Assembly: GCA_025061245.1 (NCBI GenBank)
Contig: JANZKD010000279.1
Coordinates: 1-5,879 of the forward strand
From: Candidatus Culexmicrobium profundum
Lineage (GTDB): Archaea > Thermoproteota > Methanomethylicia > Culexarchaeales > Culexmicrobiaceae
Direction: 5' to 3'
Length of the DNA: 5,879 bases
This document shows positions 1 through 5,251 of this stretch, piece after piece; positions within the stretch are counted from its first letter, which is position 1, and every line of letters starts with the position of its first letter. A program made the position numbers and the translations under genes. The notes under the pieces are model-generated. The model made no database searches and was not told the origin of the DNA. It was given only the letters and a program-made list of their open reading frames with translations.

Positions 1-499
1 AATGGAGGCAATCGACTATGTCACTTCAAAGTATAAATTTATAGACCAAGATAGACTCGGTGTAACTGGACTATCATATGGTGGATTCATGACTAATTGG
101 ATTATAACGCAAACTGATAGATTTAAAGCTGCAGTATCATTAAATGGAATTTGTAGCTGGATAGCTGAATTTGGTACTGCAGATATAGGCTTTCACTTTG
201 TACCAGATCAAATTGGTGGAGATTATTGGACTAATAGAGAAGCATACATTGAGAAATCACCATTAGCACATGCAAATAAAGTTAAAACGCCATTGATGAT
301 AATTCATAGCATTGAAGACTATAGATGTTGGCTTGATCAAGCCTTACTATTCTACACAGCCTTAAAATATCTAGGCAAAGAAGCTGAATTGGTCCTATTT
401 ATGAAAGGAAACCACGTGTTCAGTAGATCAGGAGTTCCATCCCATCGAATTAAAAGATTAAAACATATGATACGGTGGTTCAATAAGTATTTGAAGTAA
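1..499 (+). CDS. S9-family serine peptidase (acylaminoacyl-peptidase / prolyl oligopeptidase type), C-terminal catalytic part
   Basis: The gene is cut at the left edge. The open frame starts at base 2, and the Met there is probably internal, so about 165 residues of the alpha/beta-hydrolase domain remain. Full-length family members have some 600 residues, with a beta-propeller in front that is not in the window. All three catalytic residues are visible: the nucleophile Ser25 in G-L-S-Y-G-G, Asp106 in H-S-I-E-D-Y-R-C, and His138 in K-G-N-H-V-F-S-R-S-G, the last in the usual S9C C-terminal context. The family cleaves short peptides or removes N-acylated amino acids in the cytoplasm. The stop is TAA at 497-499. 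The next gene on this strand starts 76 bp later behind its own TATA-like box, so the two need not be co-transcribed. Family assignment is firm; substrate (acylaminoacyl versus dipeptidyl or prolyl) cannot be told from this part. Confidence 0.93.
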   Translation, partial: MEAIDYVTSKYKFIDQDRLGVTGLSYGGFMTNWIITQTDRFKAAVSLNGICSWIAEFGTADIGFHFVPDQIGGDYWTNREAYIEKSPLAHANKVKTPLMIIHSIEDYRCWLDQALLFYTALKYLGKEAELVLFMKGNHVFSRSGVPSHRIKRLKHMIRWFNKYLK

Positions 500-500
500 G

Positions 501-513
501 TTTACTGAGTAAA
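501..513. repeat. 13-bp palindrome just after the peptidase stop
   Basis: TTTACTGAGTAAA has two 6-base arms around a single central base. It begins two bases after the peptidase stop and ends about 15 bp before the TATA-like box of the next gene. It could be a small regulator site, or a weak hairpin with a 5-bp stem and TGA loop. It is AT-rich and short enough to be chance. Confidence 0.3.
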
Positions 514-522
514 AGCTATAAT

Positions 523-535
523 AAAACTATTTAAA
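523..535 (+). promoter_or_regulatory. Predicted BRE/TATA promoter for the small membrane-anchored protein
   Basis: AAAAC (523-527), a purine-rich BRE-like stretch, runs directly into TATTTAAA (528-535). An archaeal start site about 25 bases downstream would fall near 557-560, just in front of the GGAGG ribosome binding site at 564-568. Spacing and composition agree, but this is read by eye in an AT-rich region. Confidence 0.45.
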
Positions 536-575
536 CCTAAATAAAGTAGAGAGTACTAAAATTGGAGGGTAAATA

Positions 576-842
576 ATGGTTGATTGGGTAGCTGAAGCGC
601 TAATTGCCGCATTATCCTTCGGTATAGGAGCGTTTCTCACTTATGGCATAACTCGTGAAAAAATGAAAACTAAAGCCTTTGAAGAAGCCAGAAGATTAGC
701 TATGTCTATGTTAAAGGAGATGTATGAAAATGAAAGAAGAGAGTTCGAAGAAAATTTGAGAAGAGAGTATGAGAAAAAATTTGAAGAATGGAAAATAGAG
801 TATATGAAAAAGAGGGAATCACCAAGTAGTGAACAATTATGA
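576..842 (+). CDS. Small membrane-anchored coiled-coil protein, function unknown
   Basis: I do not recognise a family for this 88-residue protein. Residues about 5-24 form one hydrophobic segment (A-E-A-L-I-A-A-L-S-F-G-I-G-A-F-L-T-Y-G), followed by a very charged stretch from residue 26 to 80, rich in Glu, Lys and Arg and without Pro or Gly, which should be one long alpha helix or coiled coil. The layout suggests a bitopic protein whose positively charged helical tail stays in the cytoplasm, loosely like ATP-synthase b-type stalks or small membrane tethers. No catalytic motif is visible. Start choice is supported by GGAGG at 564-568, seven bases before ATG. It sits alone between the peptidase and the ACT-domain gene, with 76 and 166 bp gaps and its own TATA-like box. 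It ends in Ser-Pro-Ser-Ser-Glu-Gln-Leu, probably disordered. That it is a real gene is likely; its function is open. Confidence 0.72.
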   Translation: MVDWVAEALIAALSFGIGAFLTYGITREKMKTKAFEEARRLAMSMLKEMYENERREFEENLRREYEKKFEEWKIEYMKKRESPSSEQL

Positions 843-862
843 TAATGTCAATGAATTAGATA

Positions 863-887
863 TAGGACGCCTAAGAAGTACATAGGC
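863..887 (+). other. Two overlapping small hairpins downstream of the coiled-coil gene
   Basis: TAGG (863-866) can pair with CCTA (870-873) over a 3-base loop. Alternatively GCCTA (869-873) can pair with TAGGC (883-887) over a 9-base loop. The two share the CCTA strand and exclude each other. A third weak pairing, CATAG 881-885 with CTATG 897-901, follows. No T-run comes after, so this is not a clear terminator. The stems are only 4-5 bp and may be chance. Otherwise the gap 843-1008 holds only the leader of the next gene. Confidence 0.2.
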
Positions 888-942
888 ATATATTTGCTAT
901 GCGAAATACAGACATTCAATTTAAAGTAGGAGTAATAGAAAA

Positions 943-952
943 CATCTTAAAT
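943..952 (+). promoter_or_regulatory. Possible TATA box for the ACT-domain gene
   Basis: CATCTTAAAT lies about 60 bases before the chosen ATG at 1009, giving a predicted start site near 973-976 and a leader of about 35 bases. A competing candidate, AATTTAAA at 919-926, would give a longer leader. Neither is a strong match. Confidence 0.25.
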
Positions 953-1008
953 CTTCAGACAAGATATTGTTCCAAATCTTTCTGTTTAAGTGGGATAAAG
1001 GTGGAAGC

Positions 1009-1695
1009 ATGGAGGATAAGGTAAAAACGATTTCAGTGGCAGAGGCGGTTAGAAGAATAATCTTGATGCATCCCACATTATTAGATGCAATAAAAATGAA
1101 TGTAATCAATTATTCAGCTCTAGCCGAAAGAATATATCCAGAGGTCCTAGAGGCAACTGGCAGGAATAGGATCAGCCTAGAAGCGATCAAAATGGCCTTA
1201 ATAAGATTTAGTGAAGATATTAAAAGAAAACATAAAATTTTAGAGAAAATAATCAAAGATGTCATTAGTGAAAGCGTATTAGAGCTTAAAAGCGATATCA
1301 TTGTCTTAACCACTAAGCAAGAGACATTAATGGATAAGCTTGATAAATTAATGGAAAATGTTGTTAGGGCAAGATTCTTCCAATTAACTCAAGGACTACG
1401 CACATTCACATTAATTTTTGATAAAAGGATTTTAGGTAAAATCCTTAAAACCATAGGTGAAGAAAACATTGAAATCTTAATTGATAATCAATCAGCAATA
1501 ATATTAGTCAGCCCTAAAACAGTTATTGAAGTTCCAGGAGTTATAGCATACATAACATCGCTATTAGCAAGAAAAGGAATCAATATAACTCAAATAATTT
1601 CATGCCATGAAGATACTATACTAATTGTCGATAGAGAGGATGCTTCAAAAGCATTCTCATTAATTGAAAATATAATTTTTAAACTAAGATCTTAA
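1009..1695 (+). CDS. ACT-domain protein with helical (HTH-like) N-terminus, putative amino-acid-responsive regulator
   Basis: This 228-residue soluble protein resembles a family of uncharacterised archaeal ACT proteins. Residues about 5-70 are helical, with P-T-L-L-D-A-I then I-N-Y-S-A-L-A-E-R-I and S-L-E-A-I-K-M-A-L-I-R, a pattern like a winged or HTH DNA-binding module. Residues about 75-125 are a charged helical linker. The C-terminal part holds paired ACT-like units: beta strands at about 132-172, then the classic P-G-V-I-A-Y-I-T-S-L-L-A-R-K-G-I-N-I at 176-193, then I-I-S-C-H-E-D-T-I-L-I-V. ACT domains usually bind amino acids at a dimer interface, so ligand-sensing regulation is a fair inference, but DNA binding is unproven. 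I chose ATG 1009 because GGTGG (1000-1004) lies just upstream and the N-terminus then begins directly at the conserved helical region. A TTG at 967 would add 14 residues with no support. It precedes the acyl-CoA synthetase gene by 159 bp on the same strand. Confidence 0.82.
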   Translation: MEDKVKTISVAEAVRRIILMHPTLLDAIKMNVINYSALAERIYPEVLEATGRNRISLEAIKMALIRFSEDIKRKHKILEKIIKDVISESVLELKSDIIVLTTKQETLMDKLDKLMENVVRARFFQLTQGLRTFTLIFDKRILGKILKTIGEENIEILIDNQSAIILVSPKTVIEVPGVIAYITSLLARKGINITQIISCHEDTILIVDREDASKAFSLIENIIFKLRS

Positions 1696-1698
1696 ATG

Positions 1699-1712
1699 TT
1701 TTTATAAATTTT
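1699..1712 (+). terminator. T-rich archaeal-type terminator
   Basis: Directly after the TAA at 1693-1695 come a T5 run (1699-1703) and a T4 run (1709-1712) without a stable hairpin. That is the usual form of archaeal intrinsic termination. It would separate the ACT gene from the synthetase gene. Confidence 0.4.
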
Positions 1713-1793
1713 AAATATCAAATCAAGTACGCTTCAAAATCACAATCACTTCTAAATCTATTGCATTAAAACTGAAAAGGATAAAAACAATAA

Positions 1794-1801
1794 GTTATAA
1801 G
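1794..1801 (+). promoter_or_regulatory. Possible TATA box for the acyl-CoA synthetase gene
   Basis: GTTATAAG, preceded by the A-rich stretch GGATAAAAACAATAA, would place transcription start near 1822-1826, about 30 bases before ATG 1855 and in front of the ribosome binding site. The rest of the 159-bp gap shows nothing else I can support. Confidence 0.35.
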
Positions 1802-1842
1802 AGAAAAGAAAATCTTAGCTAATAACTAAATAAGATTGAATA

Positions 1843-1850
1843 GGAGATGA
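1843..1850 (+). promoter_or_regulatory. Shine-Dalgarno site for the acyl-CoA synthetase
   Basis: GGAGATGA, one mismatch from the archaeal consensus GGAGGTGA, ends four bases before ATG 1855. It fixes the start codon. Confidence 0.7.
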
Positions 1851-1854
1851 ACTT

Positions 1855-3357
1855 ATGACGCTAAACTTCTTTTTCAACCCTAAAGGAGTAGCAGTTATTG
1901 GAGCTTCCCGTGAAAGAAGGAAGCCAGGACATGTAATCTTTAGAAATTTCCTTGAAAACTTAATTGCTGGACAATTTAAAGGTGAAGTATACCCAATAAA
2001 TCCAAAAGCTGAACGAATTCTAGGAATGCCATGCTATTCAAGCGTATTAGAATTAAGAGATCAGATAGACTTAGTAGTAATCGCAGTACCAGCTCCAATT
2101 GTACCTAAAGTTTTAGAGGAAAGTGGAAAGGCAGGTGCAAAGGGAGCTATAATTATTAGTAGCGGCTTCAGTGAAGTTGGAAACATTGAACTTGAACATA
2201 AAATTGTAAATATAGCTCATAAATACGGCATGAGAATTATTGGTCCAAATTGTGTGGGAATATATGATGCATATAGTGGAGTAGACACGATTTTCCTTGA
2301 AGTTTCAAAAATGGTTGAAGGAGCCCCAGTATTAGCTACACCCAGGCCTAAACCAGGTAAAATAGCATTAATAACCCAGAGTGGAGCCTTTGGAGCAACA
2401 ATCTTAGACTACATGGCGGGTAGTGGGCTGGGAATAAGTAAATTCATAAGTCATGGAAATAGATGTGACGTAGATGAAGTAGACTTAATTCGCTACTTAG
2501 CTGAAGATGAACATACGGAAGTCATATTAATTTACCTAGAAAGCATTAGACGGGGAAGAGAATTCTTTGAAGTAGCCAGAGAAGTTACAAAAATAAAACC
2601 AATAGTAGCATTAAAAGTTGGAAGAACAAGTGCAGGAGCTAGAGCTGCAGCTTCACACACAGGCGCACTTGCAGGATCAGATGAAATTTTCGATGCAGCC
2701 TTTAGACAATCAGGAATAATTAGAGCTGAAGACACTGAAGAATTTATGGATCTAGCTAAAGTTTTTGCCAATCAGCTTCCCGCTAAGGGAAAGAGAATAG
2801 CAATAATAACGGATGGTGGAGGACTGGGAGTAATGGCTGCAGATGCCATTGAAAGACTTGGCGGAACAATAGAAAAATTCTCTGAAACTATTTTAGAAAA
2901 ATTAGATAAATTAAAGAAAACTGGAATTCTCCCAGAATTCGCAGCTATAGGAAATCCAATAGATGTAACTGGAGTAGCAACTGCCGAGATGTTTGCAAAA
3001 TCAATTGAAATAGTTGGTCAAGCCGATGAAATCGACGGCATACTATTATTCCCCCTACATCACATACCAACACTAGAAGCAGACTACGTAGAGAGAATAG
3101 TTGAAACCATTAGAAAATGCGGCAAACCAGTAATTGCATGTGATGTAGGTGAAGCTGAAATGGCCAAAATGGTTCGAACAAAATTTGACAAATTTGGTAT
3201 ACCAGCTTATCCTACACCTGAAAGAGCAGCTAGATCAATGATGGGACTTGTAAGATATGGAATATACCTAGTTAAGACAGGTGTTTATGAAAAATATCTA
3301 GAAAGAAAGTGTCAGCTGCTCTTTCAAAAATGGAATTTTACTTATAGCAAGAGTTAG
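1855..3357 (+). CDS. acdA: ADP-forming acetyl/acyl-CoA synthetase, alpha subunit
   Basis: The enzyme family converts acyl-CoA + ADP + Pi to the acid + ATP + CoA, the energy-conserving last step of peptide and sugar fermentation in many archaea. Domains in order: a CoA-binding Rossmann domain (residues about 5-135; V-A-V-I-G-A-S at 12-18, I-I-G-P-N-C-V-G at 128-135), a first succinyl-CoA-ligase-like domain (about 165-300; L-I-T-Q-S-G-A-F-G at 172-180), and a second one (about 312-470; T-D-G-G-G-L-G at 319-325, G-N-P-I-D-V-T at 366-372). The phosphohistidine is His268 in S-H-T-G-A-L-A-G. The ATP-grasp beta subunit is not in the window; separate alpha and beta genes are normal in some archaea. 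At 500 residues it is longer than usual for an alpha subunit. Family similarity seems to end around residue 485, and the last 15 residues are read from the antisense strand of the neighbouring transporter gene. Acid specificity (acetate, branched-chain, aryl) cannot be read from sequence. Confidence 0.93.
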   Translation: MTLNFFFNPKGVAVIGASRERRKPGHVIFRNFLENLIAGQFKGEVYPINPKAERILGMPCYSSVLELRDQIDLVVIAVPAPIVPKVLEESGKAGAKGAIIISSGFSEVGNIELEHKIVNIAHKYGMRIIGPNCVGIYDAYSGVDTIFLEVSKMVEGAPVLATPRPKPGKIALITQSGAFGATILDYMAGSGLGISKFISHGNRCDVDEVDLIRYLAEDEHTEVILIYLESIRRGREFFEVAREVTKIKPIVALKVGRTSAGARAAASHTGALAGSDEIFDAAFRQSGIIRAEDTEEFMDLAKVFANQLPAKGKRIAIITDGGGLGVMAADAIERLGGTIEKFSETILEKLDKLKKTGILPEFAAIGNPIDVTGVATAEMFAKSIEIVGQADEIDGILLFPLHHIPTLEADYVERIVETIRKCGKPVIACDVGEAEMAKMVRTKFDKFGIPAYPTPERAARSMMGLVRYGIYLVKTGVYEKYLERKCQLLFQKWNFTYSKS

Positions 3358-3978
3358 TATTGAACCTCCAATAGTTGCCAATATTCTCTCATAAATCATA
3401 AATGGAAAAGCAACAGCAAAGACCTGCCATGGCAATTGAACTTGATACACTGCAAGCATCATCATTATTGCCTGTTCACACATCGTTGAAACAAATGCAA
3501 TTATTATTATCTTCAATTTTTGATTTTTAATAAATTCAGTAACTGGACATAATATAACAGCTAACATATGAGGAGCAATCCAAAAGGGAAACTCTGGAAT
3601 TGCATGTATAAAACCAAAAATACAAAAAACTAAATATGAACCAACAATTATTTTACCAGCCTTATACTTTGAAAGACTCCCCATAGTCGAGCCCAAAACT
3701 GGGAGCAGAATTACACTAGGGCCAAAAATATTAGCCAAAGCCATAGGAATGGCCCATAGGGTTATCAAACTGCCAATCAAGGACGTAATAAAGGCTTCAA
3801 CTGGACTTAAAATTAAAGCAACTGTAGGCACTATAATTAAATTTAAAGTCAACAATGACGGCCCACCAATAAAAGGTGAAATTGGAATTAAAGTACATAA
3901 AACATATACTATAGAAAGCATAGCCATAAGTGATATTCGCCTAACTTTTAAATCGAATGTCATTTTATTCGAATTCAT
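3298..3978 (-). CDS. Putative ECF-type transporter substrate-binding (S) component, integral membrane protein
   Basis: A 226-residue, very hydrophobic protein with about six to seven membrane segments (roughly residues 14-34, 43-60, 62-82, 85-100, 108-124, 132-148, 156-177, 186-213). The layout and the C-terminal stretch F-P-F-M-I-Y-E-R-I-L-A-T-I-G-G-S-I-L resemble S-components of energy-coupling-factor transporters, which capture vitamins or metal ions and rely on an EcfT-EcfA motor. The motor genes are not here, so it would share one encoded elsewhere. The substrate is unknown. GAGGTGA at 3988-3994 on this strand supports ATG 3976-3978; a Met five residues in is less well placed. The gene follows the ribbon-helix-helix regulator by 18 bp and its ribosome binding site abuts that gene's stop, so they are almost certainly one transcript. 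Its last 60 bases overlap the convergent synthetase gene. An unrelated small membrane protein is the alternative. Confidence 0.68.
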   Translation of the reverse strand: MNSNKMTFDLKVRRISLMAMLSIVYVLCTLIPISPFIGGPSLLTLNLIIVPTVALILSPVEAFITSLIGSLITLWAIPMALANIFGPSVILLPVLGSTMGSLSKYKAGKIIVGSYLVFCIFGFIHAIPEFPFWIAPHMLAVILCPVTEFIKNQKLKIIIIAFVSTMCEQAIMMMLAVYQVQLPWQVFAVAFPFMIYERILATIGGSILTLAISKIPFLKEQLTLSF

Positions 3979-3987
3979 TTTGAAAAC

Positions 3988-3994
3988 TCACCTC
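3988..3994 (-). promoter_or_regulatory. Shine-Dalgarno site for the ECF S-component
   Basis: GAGGTGA on the minus strand, nine bases before ATG 3978. It lies between the stop of the upstream regulator gene (3997-3999) and the transporter start, which supports translation from a shared operon mRNA. Confidence 0.7.
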
Positions 3995-3996
3995 GC

Positions 3997-4314
3997 CTAT
4001 TTAATTCGCCCCATTAACAAGTCTTCATAGACACGACGCATGTGAAAAACTGCAGCTGCAGTTTCATCATCCAATTCACATCTACATGCACCACAATTTA
4101 CACATTTAAGCCAGCCGCACTTGGGACAAACTTCAGCTTTATCAACAAAAAATTTTTCACCGCATTTAAAACAGTACACGTATGGATTCACATAAAACTC
4201 CAAAAAATTTTCAATAATTCTAGATAGAGATAAACCTTTACTCTTAACTCTCTCTTTTACAATGGCCAGTAAATTTTTATTAATTGTAATTGTCAACTTT
4301 ACTTTGTCAGTCAT
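3997..4314 (-). CDS. Ribbon-helix-helix protein with an eight-cysteine zinc-ribbon-like C-terminus, putative transcriptional repressor
   Basis: This 105-residue protein begins with a ribbon-helix-helix fold: strand V-K-L-T-I-T-I (5-11), helix about 13-25, turn K-G-L-S-L-S-R, helix about 29-41. RHH proteins bind DNA as dimers through the strand. A Cys-rich module follows: Cys48-x2-Cys51 and Cys63-x2-Cys66 make a standard zinc ribbon, and Cys71, Cys74, Cys77 and Cys79 form a second compact C-x2-C-x2-C-x-C cluster. Eight cysteines could hold two metal centres, two zincs or possibly one Fe-S cluster. The tail (82-105) is helical. The gene leads a two-gene unit with the ECF S-component 18 bp downstream, and its promoter contains a 34-bp inverted repeat suited to a symmetric dimer. 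The inference is an autoregulated, metal- or redox-responsive repressor of the transporter. A weak GTGAAG lies before ATG 4314; transcription may start almost at the ATG. Confidence 0.85.
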   Translation of the reverse strand: MTDKVKLTITINKNLLAIVKERVKSKGLSLSRIIENFLEFYVNPYVYCFKCGEKFFVDKAEVCPKCGWLKCVNCGACRCELDDETAAAVFHMRRVYEDLLMGRIK

Positions 4315-4324
4315 ACAACTTCAC

Positions 4325-4358
4325 ACGTATAAATACTTAAATAGAAGTACTTATACGT
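4325..4358. promoter_or_regulatory. 34-bp inverted repeat, candidate operator of the RHH-transporter operon
   Basis: Left arm ACGTATAAATACTT (4325-4338) and right arm AAGTACTTATACGT (4345-4358) are reverse complements at 13 of 14 positions; the mismatch is A4333 against C4350. The 6-base spacer is AAATAG. The centre falls at 4341/4342, on the predicted TATA box, and the repeat ends 10 bp before the regulator's start codon. Such a site would let a bound dimer or tetramer block TBP/TFB. RHH repressors commonly bind such repeats. Confidence 0.7.
4337..4343 (-). promoter_or_regulatory. Predicted TATA box for the RHH-transporter operon
   Basis: On the minus strand TATTTAA is centred at 4340. An archaeal start about 26 bases away falls at about 4314, the first base of the ATG, which implies a leaderless or nearly leaderless mRNA and fits the weak Shine-Dalgarno. 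A second candidate, GTATAAG at 4349-4355 within the right arm, would give a leader of about 14 bases. Either lies inside the inverted repeat. Confidence 0.45.
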
Positions 4359-4411
4359 TTCCCTCCTATAGATCAATTACAATACAATAAGCATAAAGCC
4401 TACAAAAAATG

Positions 4412-4424
4412 TATTATAATATAA
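4412..4424 (+). promoter_or_regulatory. Possible TATA box for the creatininase-family gene
   Basis: TATTATAATATAA lies about 65 bases before GTG 4483. A start near 4441-4446 would give a leader of about 40 bases containing the AGGGAG ribosome binding site. The surrounding region is very AT-rich, so the match is only suggestive. Confidence 0.35.
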
Positions 4425-4470
4425 AATGATAGAGAAAAACATGGTTAATACTCAAATCAACATTCCTAAA

Positions 4471-4476
4471 AGGGAG
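4471..4476 (+). promoter_or_regulatory. Shine-Dalgarno site for the creatininase-family gene
   Basis: AGGGAG, six bases before GTG 4483. It favours that GTG over the in-frame ATG at 4441, which has no such site and would add 14 residues not expected in the family. It also shows that the gene's real start is far upstream of the ATG at 4587. Confidence 0.55.
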
Positions 4477-4482
4477 AAAAGT

Positions 4483-5204
4483 GTGAAACTTGAGAACTTA
4501 ACTTGGATTGAAGCAGAAAAAGTTATTAAAAATATAAAATAATATTAATTCCTTTAGGGGCTAGAACAAAAAAGCATGGACCACACATGCCATTGAATAC
4601 AGATTGGATAATAGCGGAATATCTAGCAAATCGGGTGGCTAGTGAAGTTCCAGTAATCTTAATGCCCACAATACAGTATGGATATTATCCCTTCTTCCTA
4701 GAGTATCCTGGATCAGTTTCCTTGAAATTGAATACCTTTAAGGAAATGGTAAAGGATATTTGCATATCAATGAGCAATTATGGTATAAAGAAATTTTATG
4801 TACTTAACACAGGTGTTTCTACAATTTATAGACTTAAAATGGCTGCTGAAGAATTGAGGGGAAGAGGAATTGAAATGAGGTATACAGATATTTTAAAAGC
4901 ATTAAGCAGTGTAGAAAAGGAAATTTCTGAGCAAGAAGGAGGAACGCATGCTGATGAAATTGAGATATTCATGATGCTATATATTAAACCAGAAGTAGTT
5001 GACATGAGTAAAGCAGTTAAAGATTATCATCCAATGAAGGGAAGAGGGCTTACACGTAACCCTGAGAAGAAGGATGCTGGAGCATATTCTCCATCGGGTA
5101 TATTTGGTGATGCAACATTGGCATCCGCTGAGAAGGGAGAAATAATTGTGGAAAACTTAGTAAAATATATCATCGATGAGGTAAGAGAGTTTATGAGTAA
5201 ATAG
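4483..5204 (+). CDS. Creatininase-family amidohydrolase, split by a -1 frameshift at 4536-4542
   Basis: The family hydrolyses C-N bonds (creatinine, FAPy-type and related amides) with bound metal. Two frames are needed. Frame one runs GTG 4483 to TAA 4540-4542 (V-K-L-E-N-L-T-W-I-E-A-E-K-V-I-K-N-I-K), the usual family N-terminus. Re-reading from 4539 one base back gives I-I-L-I-P-L-G-A-R-T-K-K-H-G-P-H, then ATG 4587 onward to the stop at 5204. Joined, this is 240 residues, the normal family length. The downstream frame alone (4587-5204, 205 residues) lacks the first strand and the H-G-P-H motif. Recognisable parts: H-G-P-H-M-P-L-N-T-D (32-41), Y-P-G-S-V-S-L, N-T-G-V-S-T (109-114), T-H-A-D-E-I-E (155-161), and F-G-D with A-E-K-G-E near the C-terminus. 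The Glu of the classic E-x-H ligand pair is Lys30. It is either a sequencing error, a recent pseudogene, or recoded. The substrate is unknown. Confidence 0.8.
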
Positions 5205-5251
5205 TGATTATTTCAGCAGAATTAAAAGTTTTGAAAACAATAAAATTCATC
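5205..5251. terminator. Possible shared T-rich termination region between convergent genes
   Basis: The 47-bp gap between the two convergent stops is AT-rich, with GTTTT on the plus strand (5228-5232) and a T-rich minus strand, around the short symmetric GTTTTGAAAAC (5228-5238). It could end transcription from both sides in the archaeal manner. There is no stable hairpin. Confidence 0.3.

Noticed and set aside
967..1008. Upstream TTG start adding 14 residues to the ACT-domain protein
   Set aside because: No ribosome binding site precedes it, the extra residues match nothing in the conserved region, and GGTGG sits properly before ATG 1009.
3749..4030. Plus-strand open frame of 93 codons opposite the transporter start
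   Set aside because: It is antisense to a well-supported membrane protein gene and its Shine-Dalgarno region; the composition looks like a shadow frame.
4042..4227. Plus-strand 61-codon open frame opposite the RHH gene
   Set aside because: It lies wholly antisense to the Cys-rich region of a clear gene, with no ribosome binding site.
4361..4368. Minus-strand AGGAGGG, resembling a strong Shine-Dalgarno site
   Set aside because: No ATG, GTG or TTG follows at a usable distance on that strand, and it lies upstream of the predicted promoter, so it is not translated.
4587..5204. ATG 4587 as the true start of the creatininase-family protein
   Set aside because: Family sequence continues without a break upstream of it (G-A-R-T-K-K-H-G-P-H) and no ribosome binding site precedes it; it is an internal Met after a frameshift.
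5228..5238. GTTTTGAAAAC as a hairpin terminator
   Set aside because: A one-base loop cannot form a hairpin, and the remaining stem is weak; only T-richness supports termination here.
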